Positions 16,683-24,476 of a DNA stretch of 64,000 bases are shown here, piece by piece; the stretch's first letter is position 1, and each line of letters opens with the position of its first letter. The stretch comes from Umezawaea sp042738955 (GTDB lineage Bacteria; Actinomycetota; Actinomycetes; Mycobacteriales; Pseudonocardiaceae): assembly GCF_042738955.1 (NCBI RefSeq), contig NZ_JBHYHC010000049.1:1-64000 (forward strand), in the 5' to 3' direction. Both the position numbers and the translations under genes were made by a program. A model generated the notes under the pieces. The model worked only from the letters and a program-made list of their open reading frames with translations. It ran no database searches and was not told the DNA's origin.

Positions 16683-17998
16683 CCGACGTCGAGCAGTCCA
16701 CGGGTTTGGCCCCCCGGCTGGGGTTGCGCGGGGTAGTCCTGTTCGGACTCGCGTACATGACCCCGCTGATCGTCCTGGGCACCTTCGGCATCGTCGCCGA
16801 GTCCACCGGCGGCGCGGTGCCGACGGCGTACCTGCTGGCGCTGGTCGCGATGCTGTTCACCGCGGTCAGCTACGGCCGGATGGCGGCCCGGTTCCCGGTC
16901 GCGGGCTCGGCGTACACCTACGTGCGCAGGGCGATCGACTCGCGCGTCGGCTTCCTGGTCGGGTGGGCCGTCCTGCTCGACTACTTCTTCCTGCCCATGG
17001 TGATCTGGCTGATCGGCGCGGCCTACCTCAACGCCCAGTTCCCCGGTGTGCCGAGCTGGCTGTGGCTCGTCGGCTTCATCCTGCTGACCACCGTCCTCAA
17101 CGTGCTGGGCATCCAGGTCGCCGCCCGCGCGAACTTCCTGCTGATGGTGTTCCAGGTCTTGGTGATCGCGTTCTTCTTCGCGCTGTCGCTGCGCCAGGTC
17201 GTGGCCGACGGCGGCAGCCTGGTCAGCTCGACCCCGTTCTTCCCCGCCGGGGCCACGTTCGGCACGATCTCCGCGGGCGCCGCGCTGGCCGCGTACGCGT
17301 TCCTCGGGTTCGACGCCGTGACGACGTTGACCGAGGAGACGAAGGACCCGCGCAAGACCATCCCGCGGGCGATCCTGCTGACCGCGCTGATCGGCGGCGC
17401 GATCTTCGTGCTGCTCGCCTACGCCACGCAGCTCGTGCACCCCGGCAGCGCCTTCGACGACTCCTCGTCGGCCGCGTTCGAGATCGCGAAGACCATCGGC
17501 GGCAACCTGTTCGGCTCGGTCTTCCTGGCCGGGCTCGTGGTGGCCCAGTTCGCGTCCGGCATCGCCGCGCAGGCGGGGGCGTCCCGGCTGATGTACGCGA
17601 TGGGCCGCGACGGCGTGCTGCCGAAGAAGGTGTTCGCCTACCTGCACCCGAGGTTGCGGACGCCCGCGTTCGGCATCGGTCTGGTCGGCATCGTGGGACT
17701 GGTGGCGCTGACGCTCGACGTGAGCACCTCGACGTCGTTCATCAACTTCGGCGCGTTCACCGCGTTCACGTTCGTCAACCTGAGCGTGATCGCCCTGTAC
17801 CTGCGCGAACGCGGACCCGTGCTGACCGGCCTGGTGTTCCCGGCGATCGGCGCGGTCGTGGACGTGTGGCTGCTGACCAACCTCGACGGCATCGCCCTCA
17901 CCCTCGGCCTGGTGTGGCTCGGCCTCGGCGTCGTCTACCTCGCCGTGCTGACCCGAGGCTTCCGCGCGGCACCGCCGGAGATGGCGTTCGAGGAGTAG
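16679..17998 (+). CDS. APC-superfamily amino-acid/amine permease
   Basis: 439 residues, about 12 transmembrane helices. The first helix is broken by GLAYMTPLIVLGTFGIV, as in APC transporters, and the EETKDPRKTIPRAI loop (about 220-233) is the classic APC intracellular motif. The ATG overlaps the nitrilase stop and GAGGAGGT lies upstream. Probably imports the amine or amide that the nitrilase uses. Substrate unknown. Confidence 0.9.
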   Translation: MTDVEQSTGLAPRLGLRGVVLFGLAYMTPLIVLGTFGIVAESTGGAVPTAYLLALVAMLFTAVSYGRMAARFPVAGSAYTYVRRAIDSRVGFLVGWAVLLDYFFLPMVIWLIGAAYLNAQFPGVPSWLWLVGFILLTTVLNVLGIQVAARANFLLMVFQVLVIAFFFALSLRQVVADGGSLVSSTPFFPAGATFGTISAGAALAAYAFLGFDAVTTLTEETKDPRKTIPRAILLTALIGGAIFVLLAYATQLVHPGSAFDDSSSAAFEIAKTIGGNLFGSVFLAGLVVAQFASGIAAQAGASRLMYAMGRDGVLPKKVFAYLHPRLRTPAFGIGLVGIVGLVALTLDVSTSTSFINFGAFTAFTFVNLSVIALYLRERGPVLTGLVFPAIGAVVDVWLLTNLDGIALTLGLVWLGLGVVYLAVLTRGFRAAPPEMAFEE

Positions 17999-18031
17999 AA
18001 CAGGGGTCCCAGCGACCACGGGAGTGCCGCC

Positions 18032-18382
18032 ATGACCCACCGCATCGTGCCGAACCTCAACGTCGACGACGCGTCCACGGGACACGAGTTCTACGAGGAG
18101 TTCCTCGGGCTCAAGAAGGAGTTCGACATGGGGTGGATCGCCAGCTTCCGCTCGCCGACCCACCCTGGCGCGCAGGTGAGCCTCGTGTCCGGCGACGCCT
18201 CCGCGCCCGAGCAGTCGGCGATGAGCGTCCACGTGCACGACGTGGAGGCCGCCTACGCGGACGCCCTGCGCCGGGGGTACGAGATCGTCCACCCGCTCAC
18301 CACGGAACCGTGGGGCGTGCGGCGGTTCTTCGTCCGCGACCCGCACGGCGTCGTGGTGAACGTCGTGGCCCACGCCGACTAG
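18032..18382 (+). CDS. Glyoxalase/VOC-fold protein
   Basis: 116 residues with two beta-alpha-beta-beta-beta modules. Resembles bleomycin-resistance/glyoxalase-like VOC proteins (PNLNVDDASTGHEFYEEFLGL; RRFFVRDPHGVVVNVV). Metal ligands are not all obvious, so it may be a ligand binder. It follows the permease after 33 bases in the same direction and may be in the same transcript. Its stop lies in a CTAG shared with the convergent FMN reductase. Confidence 0.8.
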   Translation: MTHRIVPNLNVDDASTGHEFYEEFLGLKKEFDMGWIASFRSPTHPGAQVSLVSGDASAPEQSAMSVHVHDVEAAYADALRRGYEIVHPLTTEPWGVRRFFVRDPHGVVVNVVAHAD

Positions 18383-18951
18383 CGCACCGGTGCCCGGCGG
18401 CTGAGGATCTGGGTGCGCAGGGCTTCCAGGGTTTCGCGGAGCAGGGCGATCGTGACGGGGTCGTGGAGGGTGCCTGTTTCGTCGAAGCGCTGGTGTGCGG
18501 TGAACACCAGCACCTCCGGGCCGGTCAGGACGTGGCTGTGCGTCGCCGCGAGCACCTGGCGCAGGGCCAGTTGGGCGCGGGCGGTGCCGAAGTTGCCGGT
18601 GGACGCGCCGATGATCGCGATGTCCTTGTGCTCCAAGGCCGACGCGCCCTTCGGGCGGGAGGCCCAGTCGAGCGCGTTCTTCAGCACGCCGGGCACGGAG
18701 TGGTTGTACTCCGGGGTGGCGATGAGGAGGCCGTCGGCCGCGTGGACGCGCGTGCGCAGGTCCAGAGCGGCGGCGGGCAGGTGGTGGTCGTCGTCCAGGT
18801 CGCCGTTGTAGTGCGGGACGGCGGCCAAGCCCCCGTACAGCTCGACGGTGACGCCGTCGGGGGAGTGGTCTCGGGCAGCCCGCAGCAGCGCCGTGTTGTG
18901 CGAGGCGCCGCGCAGGCTGCCCGAGATCGCCAGGACCTTCAGGTCGGACAA
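18379..18951 (-). CDS. NAD(P)H-dependent FMN reductase
   Basis: 190-residue flavodoxin-like fold. FMN phosphate loop SGSLRGASHNTALL (about 10-23) and the ATPEYNHSVPGVLKNALDW motif typical of the NADPH-dependent FMN reductase/quinone reductase family. Could feed reduced flavin to an oxygenase or reduce quinones; a supporting role in aromatic catabolism fits the neighbourhood. The start is probably TTG at 18951 (GGAG upstream). Lies just downstream of the amidohydrolase in the same direction (12-base gap), so likely co-transcribed. Confidence 0.87.
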   Translation of the reverse strand: MSDLKVLAISGSLRGASHNTALLRAARDHSPDGVTVELYGGLAAVPHYNGDLDDDHHLPAAALDLRTRVHAADGLLIATPEYNHSVPGVLKNALDWASRPKGASALEHKDIAIIGASTGNFGTARAQLALRQVLAATHSHVLTGPEVLVFTAHQRFDETGTLHDPVTIALLRETLEALRTQILSRRAPVR

Positions 18952-18963
18952 GGGGACTCCGCT

Positions 18964-20436
18964 CTAGTCCTGCTGGGCGCGGTGGCCCGTCTCGGCCCCT
19001 TCGTACTCCGTGTACGTGTAGGGGTTGGGGATCCGTTCGGTGGTCGCGAGTTCGGGCGTCACGCTCTCGCGCCACGCCTCCTCGCCCAGTTCCGCGCGGG
19101 CGTGCTCGACGGTGTTCGCCACGGCGTGCTTGGCCGCGGACAGGTCGACGCCGACGAGGTCGTGCTCGTGCTTCACGACCCGGCCGTTGACCAGCACGGT
19201 GTGCACGTCGCCGCGGCCCGCCTGGAACACGACGGTGCCGTACGGGTGCAGGATCGGGTACATCGCGGGCGAGCGGTCGTTCTTCAGCAGCACCAGGTCG
19301 GCCTTCTTGCCGACGGTGATCGAGCCGATCCGGTCGTCGAGGCCGAGCACCTTCGCGCCGCCGATCGTGGCCCAGTGCGCGACCTCCTCGGCGCGCAACC
19401 TGTTGTGCACCACGGTGTCGCCGCCGAGATGGGCCTCGACGTGCTCGCGGCCGCGGTCGGCGGACAGGGTGGCGCGCATGGCGGAGAACAGGTCGCCGCT
19501 CATCCACACGCTGGTGTCCATCGACAGCGACACGGGGATGCCGTGCTTGCGGAGCTGCCACGTCGGCGGGTGGCCCTGGCCCGCGTTCAGCTCGCTCTCG
19601 GCGGCCACCGACACCGAGCCGCCGCTGGCGGCGATGCGGTGGTAGGAGTCCTGGCCGAGGGAGGACGCGTGCACGTAGGTGGTGGTCGGCGTCATGAACC
19701 CGCCGTCCCACATCAGCCGGATGCTCTCGTCGGTGGTGGCCCCCCACACGCCCGCGTGGGTGGTCACCGGCAGGCCCAGTTCGCGGGCGGCCTCGAAGGC
19801 GGCCTTCTCCGGGAACGCCGGGTCGCCGGTGACGTCGAAGGCGAGCTGGAGGCGCACCAGGTCGTCGTGCGACTGGGAGCCGAACTCGCGGGCGACGAAC
19901 GAGCGGAAGTCGGCGCTGTTCGTCCACTCCCAGGGCGCGCCGAGCAGGTTGCCGTAGGCCAGGACGAACCGGCCGGGGGAGGTGCGCAGCGCGTCGAGCG
20001 CGGCCTCGCCGTGCTCGACGGTCTGGAGGCCGTGCGACCAGTCGACGGTGGTCGTCACGCCCGCGTCGAGCGCCTCGACGGCGGACAGGAGGTTGCCCGC
20101 GCGGATGTCCTGGGGGCGGAACACCTTGCCCCACGAGAGGTAGTAGAAGACGAAGTACTGCGAGAGCGTCCAGTCGGCGCCGAGGCCGCGGAGCGCGGTC
20201 TGCCACATGTGGCGGTGGGTGTCGACCATGCCCGGCATCAGGATGCCGCCGGTGGCGTCCACCTCCAGCGTCCCGTCCGGTACCGCGAGGGCCCGGCCCA
20301 CCTCGGCGATGTCCTCGCCGACCACCAGGACGTCGCCGTTCTCGAGGATGCCCTGGCCGTCCATCGTGAGCACCGTGGCGTTGCGGAAGACGATCGGGCG
20401 GCCGCCGTTGGCCGCCCGGACCTCATCAGGGTTCAT
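18964..20436 (-). CDS. Amidohydrolase (TrzA/AtzB-like metal-dependent hydrolase)
   Basis: 490 residues from the ATG at 20436 (AAGGTG upstream). The beta-sandwich plus TIM barrel layout has metal ligands H74/H76 in MVDTHRH, a His in TTHAGVWG, a further His in TYVHASSLG, and an Asp in SLSMDTSVW. The C-terminal strand GKKADLVLL is typical of cytosine-deaminase/chlorohydrolase-type proteins that remove amino or chloro groups from heterocycles. An IclR-type palindrome lies in its promoter. The next gene downstream is the FMN reductase. Probably deaminates or hydrolyses the pathway's entry compound. Confidence 0.85.
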   Translation of the reverse strand: MNPDEVRAANGGRPIVFRNATVLTMDGQGILENGDVLVVGEDIAEVGRALAVPDGTLEVDATGGILMPGMVDTHRHMWQTALRGLGADWTLSQYFVFYYLSWGKVFRPQDIRAGNLLSAVEALDAGVTTTVDWSHGLQTVEHGEAALDALRTSPGRFVLAYGNLLGAPWEWTNSADFRSFVAREFGSQSHDDLVRLQLAFDVTGDPAFPEKAAFEAARELGLPVTTHAGVWGATTDESIRLMWDGGFMTPTTTYVHASSLGQDSYHRIAASGGSVSVAAESELNAGQGHPPTWQLRKHGIPVSLSMDTSVWMSGDLFSAMRATLSADRGREHVEAHLGGDTVVHNRLRAEEVAHWATIGGAKVLGLDDRIGSITVGKKADLVLLKNDRSPAMYPILHPYGTVVFQAGRGDVHTVLVNGRVVKHEHDLVGVDLSAAKHAVANTVEHARAELGEEAWRESVTPELATTERIPNPYTYTEYEGAETGHRAQQD

Positions 20437-20482
20437 GCCGGTCACCTTGCTGTAGTGCCTCGACTGACCTGCTGATCGACTG

Positions 20483-20498
20483 GCGGACAACTGTCCGC
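20483..20498. promoter_or_regulatory. IclR-type operator before the amidohydrolase
   Basis: GCGGACAACTGTCCGC has 7-bp arms (GCGGACA/TGTCCGC) around AC. It lies downstream of a leftward TTGACA (complement of 20539-20544) with a weak GACAGT -10 (complement of 20516-20521). The motif is repeated at 21458-21473. Confidence 0.65.
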
Positions 20499-20602
20499 TG
20501 TACGGTCGCGTCGCTACTGTCGTTCGTGTTCCCTGGCCTGTCAAGGGTTACGGTGGGGTCGTTGTGCGACCATCACGCATCAGCGAGGACGGGGAGGTCC
20601 GG

Positions 20603-21406
20603 GTGGCTGGACGTGGCACGGGGCCCGACTTCGTCGAGGCGCTCGCCCGTGGGCTGGACGTGCTGTGCTGCTTCGACGAGCACCACCCGCGGATGACGTT
20701 GACCGAGGTCGCGACGGCGGCGGGGCTGGCCCGGCCGACCGTCCGCAGGCTGCTGCTGACGCTCCAGGAACTCGGGTACGTCCGCGCGGACGGCACGACC
20801 TTCACCCTCACCCCTCGGGTGCTGCGGCTGGGCATGGCCTACGTCGGCGCGCTCGGGATGTGGGACGTCGCCCGCCCCCACCTGGAGGACCTGGTCCGCC
20901 GGACCGGGGAGTCGTCGTCGATGTCGCAGCTCGACGGCTCCGACATCGTCTACATCGCCCGCGTGGCCGTGCCGAAGATCATCGCGCTGAGGGTGGCCGT
21001 CGGGACCCGCTTCCCGGCGGCGCGGACCTCTCAGGGCAAGGTCCTGCTCGCCGCGCTGGACCGGTCCACGCGCGAGGCCGTGCTGGCGGAACCGAGCCGG
21101 TCGGGCCTGCCGGTCGTGCCGCTCGACGCCGCCCGGCTGGAGGACGAGCTGGCCGTGGTCCGGGCCAGGGGCTGGGCGCTGGCGGACGAGGAGCTGGCCC
21201 CCGGCGTGCGGTCGGTGGCCGTGCCGGTGCGCGACGGCACCGGCGCGGTGCGGGCGGCGATGAACGTGACCGTGCACGCCGCCGAGACGTCGGTGGATGT
21301 CCTGACTGGCGAGTACCTGCCACTGCTGCTGCGCGCGGCGGGGGACGTCTCGGCCGACTGGGCGCTGGTGGAGGCCCGTCCGCAGGCCGAGATCAGGCCC
21401 GCGTAG
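20603..21406 (+). CDS. IclR-family regulator (PcaR/PobR-like)
   Basis: 267 residues. Winged helix at 10-75 (LTEVATAAGLARPTVRRLL) and C-terminal IclR effector domain with RTSQGKVLLAAL and a final GEYLPLLL helix. The protein resembles the PcaR/PobR branch that senses aromatic-acid intermediates. I chose GTG 20603 over GTG 20564 because GGGGAGG sits 6 bases before it. It lies between the amidohydrolase and the CoA-transferase, and the same palindrome precedes both, so it likely represses both operons. Confidence 0.88.
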   Translation: MAGRGTGPDFVEALARGLDVLCCFDEHHPRMTLTEVATAAGLARPTVRRLLLTLQELGYVRADGTTFTLTPRVLRLGMAYVGALGMWDVARPHLEDLVRRTGESSSMSQLDGSDIVYIARVAVPKIIALRVAVGTRFPAARTSQGKVLLAALDRSTREAVLAEPSRSGLPVVPLDAARLEDELAVVRARGWALADEELAPGVRSVAVPVRDGTGAVRAAMNVTVHAAETSVDVLTGEYLPLLLRAAGDVSADWALVEARPQAEIRPA

Positions 21407-21421
21407 CCCCGCTCCGCCCCC

Positions 21422-21450
21422 TTGACTTGCCCGGCGTCCGCGCGAATGCT
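21422..21450 (+). promoter_or_regulatory. Candidate promoter of the CoA-transferase operon
   Basis: TTGACT (21422-21427), 17-base spacer, AATGCT (21445-21450). The IclR-type palindrome starts 8 bases later, across the expected transcription start. Confidence 0.5.
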
Positions 21451-21457
21451 GGCGAGG

Positions 21458-21483
21458 GCGGACACTTGTCCGTCAGGCGGACA
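21458..21483. promoter_or_regulatory. IclR-type operator plus half-site before the CoA-transferase
   Basis: GCGGACACTTGTCCGT (21458-21473) matches the amidohydrolase palindrome in 13 of 16 positions. A further half-site GCGGACA lies at 21477-21483, close to the ribosome-binding region. Confidence 0.65.
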
Positions 21484-21496
21484 GCAGAGGGTTGTG

Positions 21497-22663
21497 ATGG
21501 CTGAACCGAAGACCGCGACCGGACCGCTGTCCGGTGTGCTCGTCGCCGACTTCTCCCGCGTGCTGGCCGGGCCGTACGCCACGATGCTGCTGGCGGACCT
21601 GGGCGCGACCGTGGTGAAGGTGGAGTCGCCGAGCGGCGACGAGACCCGCACCTGGATGCCGCCCGTGCGCGACGACGTGTCGACCTACTACCTCGGCGTG
21701 AACCGCGGGAAGCGGTCCGTTGCGCTGGACCTCGGCGACGAGGCGGACGTGCTGCTGGCCCGCGAGCTGGCGGGCCGCGCGGACGTCGTGATCGAGAACT
21801 TCAAGGCGGGCGGCATGGCCAAGTTCGGCCTCGGCTACGCCGACGTCCGCGCGGTCAACCCCGGTGTCGTGTACGCCTCCATCAGCGGGTTCGGGTCCGG
21901 CGCGGGCGCGGCCGTGCCGGGCTACGACCTGATGGTGCAGGCGATGTCCGGGCTGATGAGCCTCACCGGCGAGCCGGACGGGCCGCCGATGCGCGCCGGG
22001 ATCTCGGTGTTCGACGTGATGGCGGGCAACCACGCCGTGATCGGCATCCTGGCCGCGCTGCGGCACCGCGACGCGACCGGCGAGGGCCAGCACGTCGAGG
22101 TCAACCTGCTGTCGTCGGCGCTGACCGGCCTGGTCAACCACAGCTCCGCGTACGTGGCGGGCGGGGTCGTGCCGCTGCGGATGGGCAACGCGCACCCGAG
22201 CGTCTTCCCGTACGAGCCGCTGCCGACCGCGGACGACAACCTGATCGTGGCCGCCGCCAACGACGGCCAGTTCCGCAGGCTCTGCGCCGTGCTCGGCGTC
22301 CCTGAGGTCGCCGAGGACCCCCGGTTCGCCCGCAACACCGACCGCACGGCCAACCGCGAGGAGCTGCGGCCGATCCTGGTCGAGCGGCTCGCCACCCGTG
22401 GCGCGGTCGAGTGGTTCGACGCCCTGGTCGAGGTCGGCGTGCCGTGCGCGCCCATCGGCACCATCGACGGCGGGTTCGCGATGGCCGACCGCTTCGGCCT
22501 CGACCCCGTCGTCACGGTCGGCGAAGGCGCGCGCGCCGTGCCCACGACCCGGCACCCGATCCGGTTCTCCGCGACCCCGGCCGTCTACGACCTGCCGCCG
22601 CCCGACCTCGACGAGCACGGCGTGGAACTGCGGAAATGGCTCACGGAGGAGCAGGATGGCTGA
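21497..22663 (+). CDS. CaiB/BaiF family (class III) CoA-transferase
   Basis: 388 residues. Starts with GVLVADFSRVLAGPYATMLLADLGA and ATVVKVE, the N-terminal signature of the family. The catalytic Asp is probably in AVPGYDLMVQAMSG (about residue 143). Transfers CoA between carboxylic acids. The next gene, a citryl-CoA-lyase-like protein, overlaps its end by 8 bases, so the two products probably work in sequence: activation to a CoA thioester, then C-C cleavage. Preceded by an IclR-type operator. Confidence 0.9.
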   Translation: MAEPKTATGPLSGVLVADFSRVLAGPYATMLLADLGATVVKVESPSGDETRTWMPPVRDDVSTYYLGVNRGKRSVALDLGDEADVLLARELAGRADVVIENFKAGGMAKFGLGYADVRAVNPGVVYASISGFGSGAGAAVPGYDLMVQAMSGLMSLTGEPDGPPMRAGISVFDVMAGNHAVIGILAALRHRDATGEGQHVEVNLLSSALTGLVNHSSAYVAGGVVPLRMGNAHPSVFPYEPLPTADDNLIVAAANDGQFRRLCAVLGVPEVAEDPRFARNTDRTANREELRPILVERLATRGAVEWFDALVEVGVPCAPIGTIDGGFAMADRFGLDPVVTVGEGARAVPTTRHPIRFSATPAVYDLPPPDLDEHGVELRKWLTEEQDG

Positions 22664-23438
22664 CTACCCGACCGCGCTCGGCGCGTCCGACCGGACCACG
22701 ATCACCCTGCTCGGCCAGAACCTGGCCGACGACGTGATGGGCAAGGTCGGCTTCGGTGAGCTGGCGTTCTGGCTGGCCACGCAGCGGCGGCCGAGCGCGG
22801 GCGAGGTCCGGGTGTTCGAGGCCGTGCTCGCGGCGCTCGCGGACCACGGCTTCACCCCGACCGCCATCGTCACCCGGCTGACCTACCTGTCCGCCCCGGA
22901 CTCGATCCAGGGCGCGCTCGCGGCGGGCCTGCTCGGCGGCGGCTCGCGGTTCCTCGGCGTGACCGAGGACTGCGGCCGGTTCCTGCACGACGTGCTGGCC
23001 GACGTGGAGTCCCCGCCGACCGACGACGCCGGGTGGGACGCGCTCGCGCTGGCCACCGTCCGGGCGCGGCGCGAGGCGAAGGCGTTCATCCCCGGCCTCG
23101 GCCACCACGTGCACAAGGACGGCGACCCGCGCACGCCCCGGCTGATGGCCATCGCCACCGAGGAGGGCCTGTTCGGGCCGCACCTCTCGTTGTTCGCCGC
23201 CATCGGCCGGGTCCACCCGCAGGTGCTCGGCAAGACCCTGCCGCTCAACGGCGCGGGCGTGTGCGGCGCGGCCCTGGCCGACCTCGGGCTGCCGCTGGAA
23301 CTCCTGCGCGGGTTCGCCCTGCTGGCCCGCACCGCCGGGCTCATCGGGCAGCTCGCCGAGGAGTTGCGCGATCCTGTCGCCAACGACATCTTCCTGTCGG
23401 TCGACCGGGCGGCCCGCCCGGCGCCGCCCCGTCCGTGA
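22656..23438 (+). CDS. Citryl-CoA-lyase-like protein (citrate-synthase fold)
   Basis: 260 residues, shorter than citrate synthase (about 370-430). The C-terminal part keeps the citrate-synthase pattern: FIPGLGHHVHKDGDPRTPRL with the His pair and the Arg/Asp residues, and a final helical segment. Short proteins of this type are annotated as citryl-CoA lyases: they cleave a 3-hydroxyacyl-CoA retro-aldol fashion, often to acetyl-CoA and an oxoacid. The ATG overlaps the CoA-transferase stop by 8 bases. The real substrate is probably a citryl-CoA analogue from the pathway. Confidence 0.8.
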   Translation: MADYPTALGASDRTTITLLGQNLADDVMGKVGFGELAFWLATQRRPSAGEVRVFEAVLAALADHGFTPTAIVTRLTYLSAPDSIQGALAAGLLGGGSRFLGVTEDCGRFLHDVLADVESPPTDDAGWDALALATVRARREAKAFIPGLGHHVHKDGDPRTPRLMAIATEEGLFGPHLSLFAAIGRVHPQVLGKTLPLNGAGVCGAALADLGLPLELLRGFALLARTAGLIGQLAEELRDPVANDIFLSVDRAARPAPPRP

Positions 23439-23475
23439 CCACCCACCACCACACCGAACAGCCAAGGAGCCGTCG

Positions 23476-24342
23476 ATGCCTCCGGTGACCGAGGACACCA
23501 TCACCGAACTCGCCCAGCAGCGGTGGGCCACCGCCCACGACCCGCGGCTGGCCGAGGTCATGACCTCGCTCGTGCGCCACCTGCACGACTTCGCCCGCGA
23601 GGTCCGCCTCACCGAGGCCGAGTGGGCCAACGCGATCCGCTGGCTCCAGGCGACCGGCGACATCAGCGACGCCAAGCGCGAGGAGTTCATCCTCGCCTCC
23701 GACGTGCTGGGCCTGTCCATGCTCGTCGTGCAGATGAACCACCGCTTCGAGGCCGAGGCGACACCCGCGACCGTGCTCGGGCCGTTCCACATCGACGACT
23801 CGCCGCACCTGGGGTTCGGCGCGGACATGTCCGACGGGCTGCCGGGCGAGCCGCTCTACGTCCACGGCGTCGTGCGCGACCTGGACGGCAAGCCGATCGC
23901 GGGCGCGGTGCTCGACGTGTGGCAGGCCGACGGCGACGGCGCGTACGAGTCGCAGCTCGACGTGGACGAGGCCCGGCTGCGGGCGAAGTACACGACCGCG
24001 GAGGACGGCTCGTACTGCGTCCGCACGATCGCGCCCCTGGGGTACGCGATCCCGATGGACGGCCCGGTCGGCGACCTCATCGGGCGCACCGACATCTCCT
24101 ACTACCGGCCCGCGCACGTCCACTTCCTGATCGACGTGCCCGGCCACGAACGGCTGATCACGCACCTGTTCCAGGAGGGCGCGGAGTACCTGGACACCGA
24201 CGTCGTGTTCGGGGTGAAGTCCGAGCTGGTCGTCGGGTTCGCCGCGCACGAGCCGGGGCCGACGCCGGACGGCGGGGAGTCGTCGACGCCGTTCCTGACG
24301 GCCCGCTACGACTTCGTGCTCCAGCCGGTTCGGGAACTGTGA
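23476..24342 (+). CDS. Intradiol ring-cleavage dioxygenase (hydroxyquinol/catechol 1,2-type)
   Basis: 288 residues. N-terminal helical dimer domain (1-100) then the beta-sandwich core. Non-haem Fe(III) ligands align as Y157 (GDGAYES), Y190 (PLGYAIPMDG), H214 and H216 (RPAHVHF), with the 24-residue Y-to-H spacing of catechol 1,2-dioxygenase. Cleaves a catechol or hydroxyquinol ring to a muconate- or maleylacetate-type acid. It follows the lyase gene after 37 bases and AAGGAG precedes the ATG. No cycloisomerase or maleylacetate reductase is in the window. Confidence 0.9.
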   Translation: MPPVTEDTITELAQQRWATAHDPRLAEVMTSLVRHLHDFAREVRLTEAEWANAIRWLQATGDISDAKREEFILASDVLGLSMLVVQMNHRFEAEATPATVLGPFHIDDSPHLGFGADMSDGLPGEPLYVHGVVRDLDGKPIAGAVLDVWQADGDGAYESQLDVDEARLRAKYTTAEDGSYCVRTIAPLGYAIPMDGPVGDLIGRTDISYYRPAHVHFLIDVPGHERLITHLFQEGAEYLDTDVVFGVKSELVVGFAAHEPGPTPDGGESSTPFLTARYDFVLQPVREL

Positions 24343-24369
24343 GCAATCGCACGAACACGCACGGTGGGA

Positions 24370-24396
24370 ACCAAACGGACATTTAGCCCGTTTGGT
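24370..24396 (+). terminator. Hairpin after the dioxygenase operon
   Basis: ACCAAACGG (24370-24378) pairs with CCGTTTGGT (24388-24396) around a 9-base A/T-rich loop, 28 bases past the dioxygenase stop. There is no T-run. Confidence 0.5.
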
Positions 24397-24476
24397 GCTC
24401 CGGAGGTGGAGCTGACTCCGCCTTACGGCCCAGCGTTGTGCCGTCACGGCCACCGCTGTTCTCCCGGAGGACCCAC

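Noticed and set aside
16259..20206. Minus-strand open frame of over 1300 codons
   Set aside because: Arg/Pro-rich translation spanning the permease, VOC and reductase genes in a shadow frame; no coherent domain.
16669..20475. Plus-strand open frame of about 1270 codons
   Set aside because: Runs in a second frame across the permease and antisense to the reductase and amidohydrolase; compositional artefact.
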